From Kibdelosporangium philippinense (GTDB lineage: Bacteria > Actinomycetota > Actinomycetes > Mycobacteriales > Pseudonocardiaceae): 64,000 bases of DNA. Numbering within the stretch: the stretch's first letter is position 1; each line of letters starts with the position of its first letter. A program made the position numbers and the translations under genes. Of this stretch, positions 49,341 to 56,759 are shown one piece after another. Location of the stretch: the NCBI RefSeq assembly GCF_021390435.2, contig NZ_JAJVCN010000002.1, positions 248,001-312,000 of the forward strand, given 5' to 3'. A model generated the notes under the pieces. That model was given only the letters and a program-made list of their open reading frames with translations. It was not told the DNA's origin and ran no database searches.

Positions 49341-50111
49341 TCAGTCGAACTGGACGGACCGCTTGGCCAATCCGTACCAGTAACCATCGATCACCGTGTC
49401 GGCGTGCTCATTGGTGTCGATACTCGCCCCAAGGGTGACGAACAGTGGCGCGAAGTGCTCGGTCCGCGGATGCGCGAGCTGGGCAGCGGGTGCCTTGTGG
49501 TTGAAGTCGAGCAGTGCGTCGAAGTCCCGTTCGGTCAGAACTTCCTTGCCCCACTCATCGAACTCGCTTGACCACTGCGGCGGCGTGGCGTCATTGCCCC
49601 CGGACAAGTTCAAGCCCCGGAGGTTGTGGGTGAAGAAGCCACTGCCGATGATCAGCACCCCTTCATCCCTTAGTGGCGCAAGCTTCCGGCCCAGTTCCAG
49701 CAGCCCAGTCGGGTCCAGTGTGGGCATGGAGATCTGCAGAACCGGGATGTTCGCGTTCGGGTACATCTCGACCAAGGGCACGTACGCGCCATGGTCCAAC
49801 CCGCGTCCCGGATCGTCACGCACAGGGTCTTTGACGAGCTTCCTTACCTTCGCGGCAAGCTCCGGAGCGCCCGGTGCCGCGTACTTGACCTGGTAATACC
49901 GCTCGGGAAAACCCCAGAAGTCGTACACGAGCGGCTGAGTCGTGGTCGCGCCGATGGTCAGCGGAGCCTCTTCCCAATGCGCCGAGACGACGAGGATCGC
50001 TGTCGGTTCTGGCAGGTCACCCGACCAGTCCGCCAGCTGACGGGTCCACAGCGTGTCGTCGGCGAGCGGCGGTGCGCCGTGACTGAGGTACAGCACAGGC
50101 ATGGTGCTCAT
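49341..50111 (-). CDS. Extradiol ring-cleavage dioxygenase (DODA/LigB family)
   Basis: This 256-residue protein belongs to the class III extradiol dioxygenase (4,5-DOPA dioxygenase/YgiD) family. Metal-site histidines and context are visible: LSHGAPPL (H11), SAHWEE (H45), GLDHGAYVPL (H107) and HPRTEHFAPL (H214, H219). It would cleave a catechol-type ring using Fe2+ or Zn2+; the natural substrate is unknown. A 10-bp palindrome lies just before its start, probably an operator. Confidence 0.9.
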   Translation of the reverse strand: MSTMPVLYLSHGAPPLADDTLWTRQLADWSGDLPEPTAILVVSAHWEEAPLTIGATTTQPLVYDFWGFPERYYQVKYAAPGAPELAAKVRKLVKDPVRDDPGRGLDHGAYVPLVEMYPNANIPVLQISMPTLDPTGLLELGRKLAPLRDEGVLIIGSGFFTHNLRGLNLSGGNDATPPQWSSEFDEWGKEVLTERDFDALLDFNHKAPAAQLAHPRTEHFAPLFVTLGASIDTNEHADTVIDGYWYGLAKRSVQFD

Positions 50112-50120
50112 CGGCCATCT

Positions 50121-50148
50121 CCTGGTTGTTTAAATTTCAACAACCAGG
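50121..50148. promoter_or_regulatory. Palindromic operator upstream of the dioxygenase gene
   Basis: Arms cctggttgtt (50121-50130) and aacaaccagg (50139-50148) are perfect inverted repeats around an AT-rich 8-bp centre, 10 bp upstream of the minus-strand start. AT-rich composition and position point to a regulator-binding site; the regulator is unknown. Confidence 0.6.
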
Positions 50149-50277
50149 CTACATGAGGGCACCCGCGTTTGTCGCTGGTTGCAAGGATGGAATGCCGTCA
50201 AGGCCACCTTCACGGCACTCAACGCACCTAACTCGCCCCTCGCGCGCCCTTGACACCGTGGATAGATTGAACCAACA

Positions 50278-50297
50278 GGTTAAATAACCGATCGGTT
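50278..50297. promoter_or_regulatory. Likely ArsR autoregulatory operator
   Basis: Two overlapping palindromes, ggttaaataacc (50278-50289, arms ggtta/taacc) and aaccgatcggtt (50286-50297, exact), stand 11 bp before the arsR-type gene. ArsR proteins commonly bind such AT-rich inverted repeats over their own promoter. Confidence 0.6.
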
Positions 50298-50308
50298 TAG
50301 TAGGTGTC

Positions 50309-50644
50309 GTGGTCGATCAGCTGAGCAGTACGTTCGCGGCGTTGGCCGATCCGACGCGCCGCGCGATCCTCGCCCGGCTGGCGAAGGGCGAGGCCGCGGT
50401 GACCGAGCTGGCCGAGCCGTTCGCGATGAGCCTGCCCGCGGTCTCCAAACACCTGAAGGTCCTGGAGAAAGCGGGGTTGATCGTGCGTGGCAAGTCCGCG
50501 CAGTGGCGGCCGTGTCGCCTGGATGCCGGCCCGATGAAAGCCGTGGCCGACTGGGTCGGGGACTACCGGCAGTTCTGGGAAAGCAGCTTCGACCGGATGG
50601 ACACCCTGCTCAAGGACCTCCAGAAAGGACAGTCCGATGACTGA
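50309..50644 (+). CDS. ArsR family transcriptional regulator
   Basis: This 111-residue protein is a winged-helix ArsR regulator: ALADPTRRAILARLAKGEA, then the recognition region FAMSLPAVSKHLKVLEKAGL and wing IVRGKSAQWRPCRL. It lacks the paired cysteines of metal sensors and belongs to the subgroup coupled to SRPBCC proteins. The stop overlaps the next start by 8 bp. It should control the four-gene unit that follows through the palindromes at 50278-50297. Confidence 0.92.
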   Translation: MVDQLSSTFAALADPTRRAILARLAKGEAAVTELAEPFAMSLPAVSKHLKVLEKAGLIVRGKSAQWRPCRLDAGPMKAVADWVGDYRQFWESSFDRMDTLLKDLQKGQSDD

Positions 50645-51068
50645 CCTGACGATCACGAGAGTCTTCGACGCCCCAAGGGAATTGGTGTTCGACGCCTGGA
50701 CGACGCCGGAACACCTGGCGGGCTGGTACGGCCCGGTCGGGCTGACCACACCGCTGTCATCCATCTCGCTGGACGTCCGTCCGGGCGGCACATGGCGCGC
50801 CACGATGATCAGCGACGCCGACGGCACCGAGTACCCGCAAGGCGGCACGTACCAGGAAGTCGTTGCGCCAGAACGACTTGTGTTCACCTGGGGCGCGCCA
50901 GACGATCCGGCGCGGCAGGCGCTCGTCACCGTCACGCTGGCCGAAGCCGACGGTAAAACCACGATGACCTTCCTCATTTCCAGCCTGCCCCAGGACATGC
51001 GCGAGAGCGTCCACGAAGGCTGGACCAGTGCACTCGAAAGCCTGGCGACCTACCTGGAGCCGACATGA
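50637..51068 (+). CDS. SRPBCC (AHSA1-like) domain protein
   Basis: This 143-residue protein has the SRPBCC/AHSA1 fold: TITRVFDAPRELVFDAWTTP, ASHLAGWYGP-like EHLAGWYGPVG, and RLVFTWGAPDDPARQALVTV. Such proteins bind small hydrophobic ligands; those following an ArsR gene are of unknown role. It overlaps both neighbours (8 bp and 4 bp), so the three genes are translated together. Confidence 0.9.
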   Translation: MTDLTITRVFDAPRELVFDAWTTPEHLAGWYGPVGLTTPLSSISLDVRPGGTWRATMISDADGTEYPQGGTYQEVVAPERLVFTWGAPDDPARQALVTVTLAEADGKTTMTFLISSLPQDMRESVHEGWTSALESLATYLEPT

Positions 51069-51772
51069 GCACACCGCCGATCGTCAGCCGGGACGAATGG
51101 CTGACCGCTCGCAAAGCCTTACTCACCAAGGAAAAAGCCTTCAGCAAAGCCAGGGACGCGCTCAGTGCGGAACGCAGGCGCCTGCCGATGGTCGAAGTCG
51201 CCAAGGACTACGTCTTCGAAGGCGCCAATGGCAAAGTCAGCCTGCTCGACTTGTTCGAAGGCAGGCGCCAGCTGCTCGTGTACCACTTCATGTGGCGCTT
51301 CGACGAGGGCCAAGGCTGCCCGAGTTGCTCGTGGGTGATCGACAACGTTGGCCATCTGGCGCACCTGCACGCTCGGGACACGTCATTCGCCGTCGTGACG
51401 CGTGGACCGTTCAGCGAGACCGACGCGTTCCGCACCCGGATGGGCTGGACTGTGCCCTGGTTTTCCTCGCACGGCAGCGACTTCAACTACGACTTCGACG
51501 TGTCACTCGACCCAGCGGTGAAGCAGCCGGTCTACAACTACGAGCCGATCTCCGAACCCGGCGAAGGCCCCGGCCTGAGTGCCTTCATCCAGGACTCAGA
51601 CCGCGTCTTCCACACGTACTCGACCTACGCCCGCGGCCTGGATGTGCTGGTCAGTACATACAACTACCTCGATTTCAGCGCGTTCGGGCGCCAGGAAGTG
51701 CACGAGGACTCGCCCGAAGGCTGGCCGCAGTCGCCGAGCATGGCGTGGCTGCGTCACCACGACAAATACTGA
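51065..51772 (+). CDS. DUF899 thioredoxin-like protein
   Basis: This 235-residue protein belongs to the DUF899 family of thioredoxin-fold proteins. Typical segments are EVAKDYVFEGANGKVSLLDL, YHFMWRFDEGQGCPSCSWV and FSSHGSDFNYDFDVSL. The GCPSC motif could be a redox pair. Members are often encoded beside ArsR and SRPBCC genes, as here. It overlaps the SRPBCC stop by 4 bp. Substrate unknown. Confidence 0.88.
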   Translation: MSTPPIVSRDEWLTARKALLTKEKAFSKARDALSAERRRLPMVEVAKDYVFEGANGKVSLLDLFEGRRQLLVYHFMWRFDEGQGCPSCSWVIDNVGHLAHLHARDTSFAVVTRGPFSETDAFRTRMGWTVPWFSSHGSDFNYDFDVSLDPAVKQPVYNYEPISEPGEGPGLSAFIQDSDRVFHTYSTYARGLDVLVSTYNYLDFSAFGRQEVHEDSPEGWPQSPSMAWLRHHDKY

Positions 51773-51809
51773 GTTGTGAGGCGCTGCGGCCAACGTCATT
51801 CTGGCGGGC

Positions 51810-52625
51810 ATGGACTCGCTGGCCGTCAACAAAGCACATTGGGACGAACGGGCACCCGCGCACGCTGCGTCGCCGGACTACGGCTTCGACCGTTTCATCA
51901 ACGACCCGTCGCACCTGAGCTCGGTCGTGAAATTCGACCAACCACGCCTCGGCTCGGTCACCGGCCTGCGCGGAGTCCACCTGCAATGCCACATCGGCAC
52001 GGACACGTTGTCGTTGGCCAGACTCGGCGCGGAGATGACGGGCCTGGACTTCTCCCCGGCAGCCCTGACTGAAGCCCGACGCCTCGTCGCCGCAGCAGGC
52101 GCCGAGATTCCTTTCCACGAAGCCAATGTGTACGACGCGGTAGAAGTGCTCGGCGCGGAATCCTTTGACCTCGTGTACACGGGAGTCGGCGCATTGTGCT
52201 GGCTGCCTTCGGTTTCCCGTTGGGCGCAAGTGGTGACATCACTGCTTCGCCCAGGCGGTCGCCTGTTCATCCGCGAAGGCCATCCGATGCTGTGGGGACT
52301 GGAAGAAAACGCCACACCGCCGTACCCCCGATACCCTTACTTCGAGCACGCCGAACCATTGGAGTTCTCCGGCGAAGAGACATACGTCGCCACCGACGCG
52401 AAGCTTTCGCAGAAGTCGCACAGCTGGAACCACGGCATCGGCGAAATCATCACAGCCCTGCTGGACACCGGCATGCGCCTGACCCAGTTCGTCGAACACG
52501 ACAGCGTCCCGTGGTGCGCCATCCCTGGCCAGATGACGCAGGACCCAGCGACCGAGGAATGGCGTCTCACCGAGGATCCGCAGCGCGTCGCCTGCTCGTA
52601 CACCCTGCAAGCGATCAAGGAATAG
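51810..52625 (+). CDS. Class I SAM-dependent methyltransferase
   Basis: This 271-residue protein has a Rossmann methyltransferase core: GLRGVHLQCHIGTDTLSLAR (motif I variant), MTGLDFSPAALTEARRL and FDLVYTGVGALCWLP. The C-terminal half resembles small-molecule methyltransferases. It begins 37 bp after DUF899 and may belong to the ArsR operon. Its 3' end overlaps the convergent MFS gene by 11 bp. Substrate unknown. Confidence 0.87.
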   Translation: MDSLAVNKAHWDERAPAHAASPDYGFDRFINDPSHLSSVVKFDQPRLGSVTGLRGVHLQCHIGTDTLSLARLGAEMTGLDFSPAALTEARRLVAAAGAEIPFHEANVYDAVEVLGAESFDLVYTGVGALCWLPSVSRWAQVVTSLLRPGGRLFIREGHPMLWGLEENATPPYPRYPYFEHAEPLEFSGEETYVATDAKLSQKSHSWNHGIGEIITALLDTGMRLTQFVEHDSVPWCAIPGQMTQDPATEEWRLTEDPQRVACSYTLQAIKE

Positions 52626-53799
52626 GCAGTCGTGCGTGCCGGAAACGGGTGGCCGTGACCGCGGCCGCCTGAACTCCCAACCCGGCGATCGCGATCCACA
52701 GCGCCGCTCGCAGGCTGAGCGCGTCCGCGAGCATCCCACCGAGCGGCGCGCCAATCACGATCATGCCCCGGTTGACCGATCGCATGGTGGCATTCATCCG
52801 GCCCTGCAAGTGATCCGGCGTGATGGTCTGCCGATAGGTCATCTCGATCGGGCTGTCGAGCCCAATCGACAGCCCGAACACGAACTGCGCGACGCACAGC
52901 AGAATGACGCCAGTTGTTTCGTTGGTGGCGAACGGAATCGCCAGGTATCCGACAGGTGTCAGCCAGCGTCCGACGATGATCGCCCGCCCAGTACCCAGCC
53001 GCATCTCGGCCCTTGTGGACAGTGAGGCACCGAGCAGTCCGCCGATCCCGCCGACAGCGAACGTGATACCGAGGACGAACTCGCTGAACCCCAACGTCCG
53101 CAGAACAAGGAAGGGAAAGAGCGTGGCCACCATGCTGTTGAACAGGAACCACACGTGTGACGTGATCGCCAGCGGAGCCAGCGTCTCGTGCCGGTAGACC
53201 CACAGCAAGCCTTCCCGCACTTCAGGTTTCCGCTGCGTGACCTGTTCCCGCGCCTCGATCGAGGCCAGCAACAAGCCCGACACCAGGTACGAGATCGCGT
53301 CGAGCAGGAAGGCAAGCGGCGCGCCGATCACCTTCACCAACCACCCGGCTGCTGCCTGACCTGCGGTCTGAGCGACCGCGTTGGTTTGCTCCAACCTCGC
53401 ATTCGCCCACGTCAACCGATCCGCTGGGACAAGGCTCGGCAGAAACGACTGGTGGGCTGCGTCGTAGACCAGGGACAGCGCCCCGAACACGAACACAATC
53501 CCGATCAACACCGGAATGGTCAACAGTCCGACCACGTGAAGCAACGGCACCAACGCCAGCAACACCGCACGTGCCAAATCCGTGCCGACCAGCAGCGGCC
53601 GTCGCCGATACCGATCAACCAACACACCCGCGACCAACCCGAACAGCAGATACGGCAACCACCGCGCCGCCGACACCAACCCCACCTCAGTCTGGGAAGC
53701 CTGCAACGTCAGGACAGCCAACGCAGGCAACGCCACTGTCGTCACATAACTGCCAACCAGCGAAACCGTGTCAGCAGCCCAGAACCGCCCAAACCCCAT
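52615..53799 (-). CDS. MFS transporter (drug-efflux type)
   Basis: This 394-residue protein has about 12 membrane helices and the typical ADTVSLVGSYVTTVALPALA start and VLVDRYRRRPLLVGTDLARA loop of the MFS enterobactin-exporter-like subgroup (TIGR00900/DUF894). Substrate unknown. It lies 8 bp from the convergent-stop of its upstream small membrane gene, both on the minus strand, so the two may be co-transcribed. Confidence 0.88.
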   Translation of the reverse strand: MGFGRFWAADTVSLVGSYVTTVALPALAVLTLQASQTEVGLVSAARWLPYLLFGLVAGVLVDRYRRRPLLVGTDLARAVLLALVPLLHVVGLLTIPVLIGIVFVFGALSLVYDAAHQSFLPSLVPADRLTWANARLEQTNAVAQTAGQAAAGWLVKVIGAPLAFLLDAISYLVSGLLLASIEAREQVTQRKPEVREGLLWVYRHETLAPLAITSHVWFLFNSMVATLFPFLVLRTLGFSEFVLGITFAVGGIGGLLGASLSTRAEMRLGTGRAIIVGRWLTPVGYLAIPFATNETTGVILLCVAQFVFGLSIGLDSPIEMTYRQTITPDHLQGRMNATMRSVNRGMIVIGAPLGGMLADALSLRAALWIAIAGLGVQAAAVTATRFRHARLPIP

Positions 53800-53807
53800 A
53801 CGTCACG

Positions 53808-54203
53808 CTATCGACCCTGTTTTCGGCTCGTGCGCCATTGAGCGATCTGCCCGTAGTATTCGTTCGACTGAGGCAAGTAGACAAGAACGGTCCCCACCGC
53901 GAAGAACGCCGTACCAATCAGGACATATGCCACGGCTTGCCCGACGCGCGGTTCGCCCATGTTCGCGAGAGCACCCGGCAACCACAGGATGGTCAGGAAA
54001 CCCAGTATGATCACTGCCGCCGCGCGTGCCCAGTTGAACCGGATCGCCAGCAAGGCGATCAACAGACCCAACGAAGGCAAGGACGTTTCCGGACTCCCCG
54101 GGCCAGCGAGGTTGGTCGCGGTCGTACCGAACATCAAAGCCGCCAATGGCAGCGCTACCAGGGCTGCGACCAGCAAACCAGGACGCCGCGGACGCTCAGT
54201 CAT
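53808..54203 (-). CDS. Small four-helix membrane protein
   Basis: This 131-residue protein has four hydrophobic segments (LLVAALVALPLAALMFG, SLGLLIALLAIRFNW, AAAVIILGFLTILWLPG, AVAYVLIGTAFFAVGTVLVY) and a short charged C-terminus. No family was recognised. It precedes the MFS gene by 8 bp and could belong to the same transcript. Confidence 0.65.
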   Translation of the reverse strand: MTERPRRPGLLVAALVALPLAALMFGTTATNLAGPGSPETSLPSLGLLIALLAIRFNWARAAAVIILGFLTILWLPGALANMGEPRVGQAVAYVLIGTAFFAVGTVLVYLPQSNEYYGQIAQWRTSRKQGR

Positions 54204-54241
54204 ACGCTGAGCGTGCCGCGCTCGGCTGGGACCGGTCCCCG

Positions 54242-54745
54242 TCAGCGGATCACGGCACTGGACCGGCCCTGCGTGCGACCGCTGAGTTCGGCATCGAGGG
54301 TTTCCTGCGCGTACCGCATCTGCTCCTGGTACTCAGGCTCGTCCAGCCGACGCATTCCCTCCTCTGGCGTCACGGTCTCGACGAGAGCAGTGATCCACCA
54401 AATATTCCCGAACGGGTCGCGCACCCGGCCGCCGCGCTGACCGAAAGCGTTGTTGGTCAACGCAGTCACCTCGCGAGCGCCTGCCTCGATCGCAGCGGCG
54501 AACGCGACGTCGGCGTCCGGCACGAACACTCGCAGCAACGACGGCATGTCCGGCCAGTCTTCATGCTGGTCGAAAGCGAGCAGCACTGTGTCACCGACGC
54601 GGATCTCGGCATGCCCGATGCTGCCGTCTTCGACCGGAACCCGGCCAAGCTCGACGCCGTCGAAAGCGGCCGTGACGAAGTCGAGCAGCGCTCCGGTGTC
54701 CTTGGTGACGATCCAAGGGGCGACGGTGGTGTAGCTGGTGGTCAT
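54242..54745 (-). CDS. VOC family (glyoxalase-like) protein
   Basis: This 167-residue protein is of the VOC/PhnB-like type: YTTVAPWIVTKDTGALLDFV, VGDTVLLAFDQHEDWPDMPS and the repeated-fold end RVRDPFGNIWWITALVETVT. Proteins of this kind include resistance and isomerase enzymes; no function can be assigned. ATG 54745 is chosen for the family start MTTSYTTVAP. It is divergent from the WYL regulator, which may control it. Confidence 0.87.
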   Translation of the reverse strand: MTTSYTTVAPWIVTKDTGALLDFVTAAFDGVELGRVPVEDGSIGHAEIRVGDTVLLAFDQHEDWPDMPSLLRVFVPDADVAFAAAIEAGAREVTALTNNAFGQRGGRVRDPFGNIWWITALVETVTPEEGMRRLDEPEYQEQMRYAQETLDAELSGRTQGRSSAVIR

Positions 54746-54830
54746 CAGGCGTCCTCTCCTCGTTGGTGATCCCAAAGGTAGAAGGCGTATAGGACAGATC
54801 ATGTCCTAGTCGGAGCGTAAAGTTGATCGC

Positions 54831-55784
54831 GTGACCGACACCACTGCACGCCTGTTGTCGTTGTTGTCATTGCTGCAAACCCCGCGGCTGTGGCCGGGCA
54901 GCGAGCTGGCCAACCGCCTAGGTGTGAGCGGCCGGACGGTTCGCCGTGACATCGACCGGTTACGCGAGATCGGATATCCCGTCGAGGCAACCGAAGGCGG
55001 GCAAGGCGGTTACCGGCTGACGGCAGGATCAGCGATGCCCCCGTTGCTACTCGACGATGAGGAAGCGGTGGCGATCGCGGTAGGCCTGGCCACAGTCGCT
55101 GGTCAGGCAATAAGCGGCGTGGACGAAGCGGCAGCGCGCGCCGCCGCGAAGCTCGCCCAAGTGCTGCCGCCGAGGCTGCGCCGCCGGGTATCAACGCTGA
55201 CAGCCAGCACCCTGTCGTTCACGCTGTCCGCGAGCACGGCCGTGTCCCCGGATTCCTTGGTAACCATCACTTCCGCGTGCGCGAACCACGAACGCCTGCG
55301 GTTCCGTTACCGCAGCCACGACAACGTGGACAGCGCCCGGCATGTGGAGCCGCTCCGACTGGTTGCCAGCGGCCGCCGGTGGTACCTGGTTGCATTCGAC
55401 CTTGACCGCGACGATTGGCGAACCTTCCGCGTCGACCGAATGATCGATCCGCGCGCAACCGGCGCCCGCGCACAACGCCGGTCACCCCCAGACGCGGCCG
55501 TAGAGGAATTCCTGCGCGCCCGAACAATGAGCATGGCGCCGACATTTCGCGCCGACGTCACGCTCCACGCACCGCTCCGACTCATCGCCGCGCGCCTCGG
55601 AGACAACCTTGGCGACGGCACGTTGACCGGTGACGACGACTCATGCCGCTGGCAGTCGCACACCGACACCGTGGAATGGCTCGCTATGCGACTGCTCTCT
55701 CTGGACGTGCGCTTCCAAGTCCACGGTCCCCCGCAGCTACAGGCCCACCTCGACAAGCTCGCCGCTCGGATCACTCATGCGTGA
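54831..55784 (+). CDS. HTH-WYL transcriptional regulator (YafY type)
   Basis: This 317-residue regulator has an N-terminal HTH (WPGSELANRLGVSGRTVRRD, then IDRLREIGYPVEATEGGQGG) and a WYL domain (RRWYLVAFDLDRDDWRTFRV), with a WCX-type C-terminus. It starts at GTG 54831, divergent from the VOC gene with 85 bp between starts, and probably controls it. Its last codons overlap the end of a decayed haloperoxidase fragment on the other strand. Confidence 0.9.
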   Translation: MTDTTARLLSLLSLLQTPRLWPGSELANRLGVSGRTVRRDIDRLREIGYPVEATEGGQGGYRLTAGSAMPPLLLDDEEAVAIAVGLATVAGQAISGVDEAAARAAAKLAQVLPPRLRRRVSTLTASTLSFTLSASTAVSPDSLVTITSACANHERLRFRYRSHDNVDSARHVEPLRLVASGRRWYLVAFDLDRDDWRTFRVDRMIDPRATGARAQRRSPPDAAVEEFLRARTMSMAPTFRADVTLHAPLRLIAARLGDNLGDGTLTGDDDSCRWQSHTDTVEWLAMRLLSLDVRFQVHGPPQLQAHLDKLAARITHA

Positions 55785-56087
55785 TTACCGAGGACCGAAG
55801 GCGTGACGGCTGCGGTGAAGCAGGCGTGCCCTGACGGGTATTCCGCTGATGGCGCGGTGATCCGCAGTGGAGCCCATGCTGGATCGCCGTCGGTGTCGGC
55901 GAGTGGGATCGCAGTCACCGGATGCCAGAAGCTTCAATGCGTTTTCTCCTGATAGCACGCGATAAGTGTGTCGGCGGCGGCCAGATCCACCATCGCGAAC
56001 ACCCCGTAGGCTGATCGGTGCCAGTTCCCACGAAGGTTTCGGTATCCAACCGCGCTGAAGCACGGGCAACAAGCCTTGCCGCGTAAC
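55775..56087 (-). pseudogene. Remnant of a vanadium-haloperoxidase/PAP2-type gene
   Basis: In one minus-strand frame the sequence reads AMVDLAAADTLIACYQEKTH, a stop codon, SFWHPVTAIPLADTDGDPAW, then ITAPSAEYPSGHACFTAAVT and a second stop. ADxxIACxxxKxxxxFWxPVTAI and EYPSGHA are hallmarks of vanadium-dependent haloperoxidases of the PAP2 superfamily. The expected N-terminal part and the C-terminal half are missing, and the upstream part continues better in another frame (GYAARLVARASARLDTETF), implying a frameshift. This is a decayed fragment, not a functional gene. Confidence 0.65.
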
Positions 56088-56090
56088 CAC

Positions 56091-56672
56091 TTACTCCGAA
56101 CGCTGCACCTTGTTTGGCGCAATCGACGAGGTGGCGGCGAGCACCTCGTCGGCGAGTTCGGCTGGGGTGAGCCGGTCCGAGCGCAGAATGAGCGTCCCTT
56201 CCGGCTGGCGGCCAGCGGCGGCCGGGTCTGCCCGGCTCAGCGCCCATTCGAGACCCGCGTCCCCAGCTGGGTTGACGGGAATCGGCGCACGAGCGGCGAG
56301 CCGGTCCTTCAGCACGTCGGCGTCCGCATCCAGGAAGACATGCAGAACTTCCTCGCCTGCCTAAGCCAGGCCTCCCAGAATCTCGATCCGGTTGGCGTCA
56401 CGGACAAGTGACATCGGAACGATCAACGTGCCCGCGTGGTGCCTGCGCAGCGCCAGCGCTGTCGCGACGACCAGCTCACGCCAGCTCGGCAGGTCCTGGA
56501 AATCGTCGTTGGGCGGCATCCACTTCCACAACATGATGCCGACGTCCTCCGGGTCGTACACGATCGCCTCAGGCAGCCGCCGGTGCAGCTCCCCCGCCAA
56601 CGTCGTCTTCCCCGCCCCGAACCCGCCGTTCAGCCAGATGATCACCCGTCCCAACGTATCCAGGCGATCCAC
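56091..56672 (-). pseudogene. P-loop (TmrB-like) ATPase gene with in-frame amber stop
   Basis: The frame opens MDRLDTLGRVIIWLNGGFGA with a Walker A (GFGAGKTTLAGEL), continues DFQDLPSWRELVVATALAL and IVPMSLVRDANRIEILGGLA, meets TAG at 56361-56363 (codon 104), then resumes in the same frame with AGEEVLHVFLDADADVLKDR and LRSDRLTPAELADEVLA to a stop at 56091. Both halves match one TmrB-like tunicamycin-resistance/AAA_33 protein of about 194 residues. A single base change creates the stop. It is probably a recent pseudogene; a sequencing error or readthrough cannot be excluded. Confidence 0.75.
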
Positions 56673-56759
56673 GACACCGCCACTGCTACCGCAGCCTGCT
56701 CAGGGCATCGGCCGAGGGACTGCCAGGCTCCGGCTAGCGGACACGGCATGAGCCAAGTC

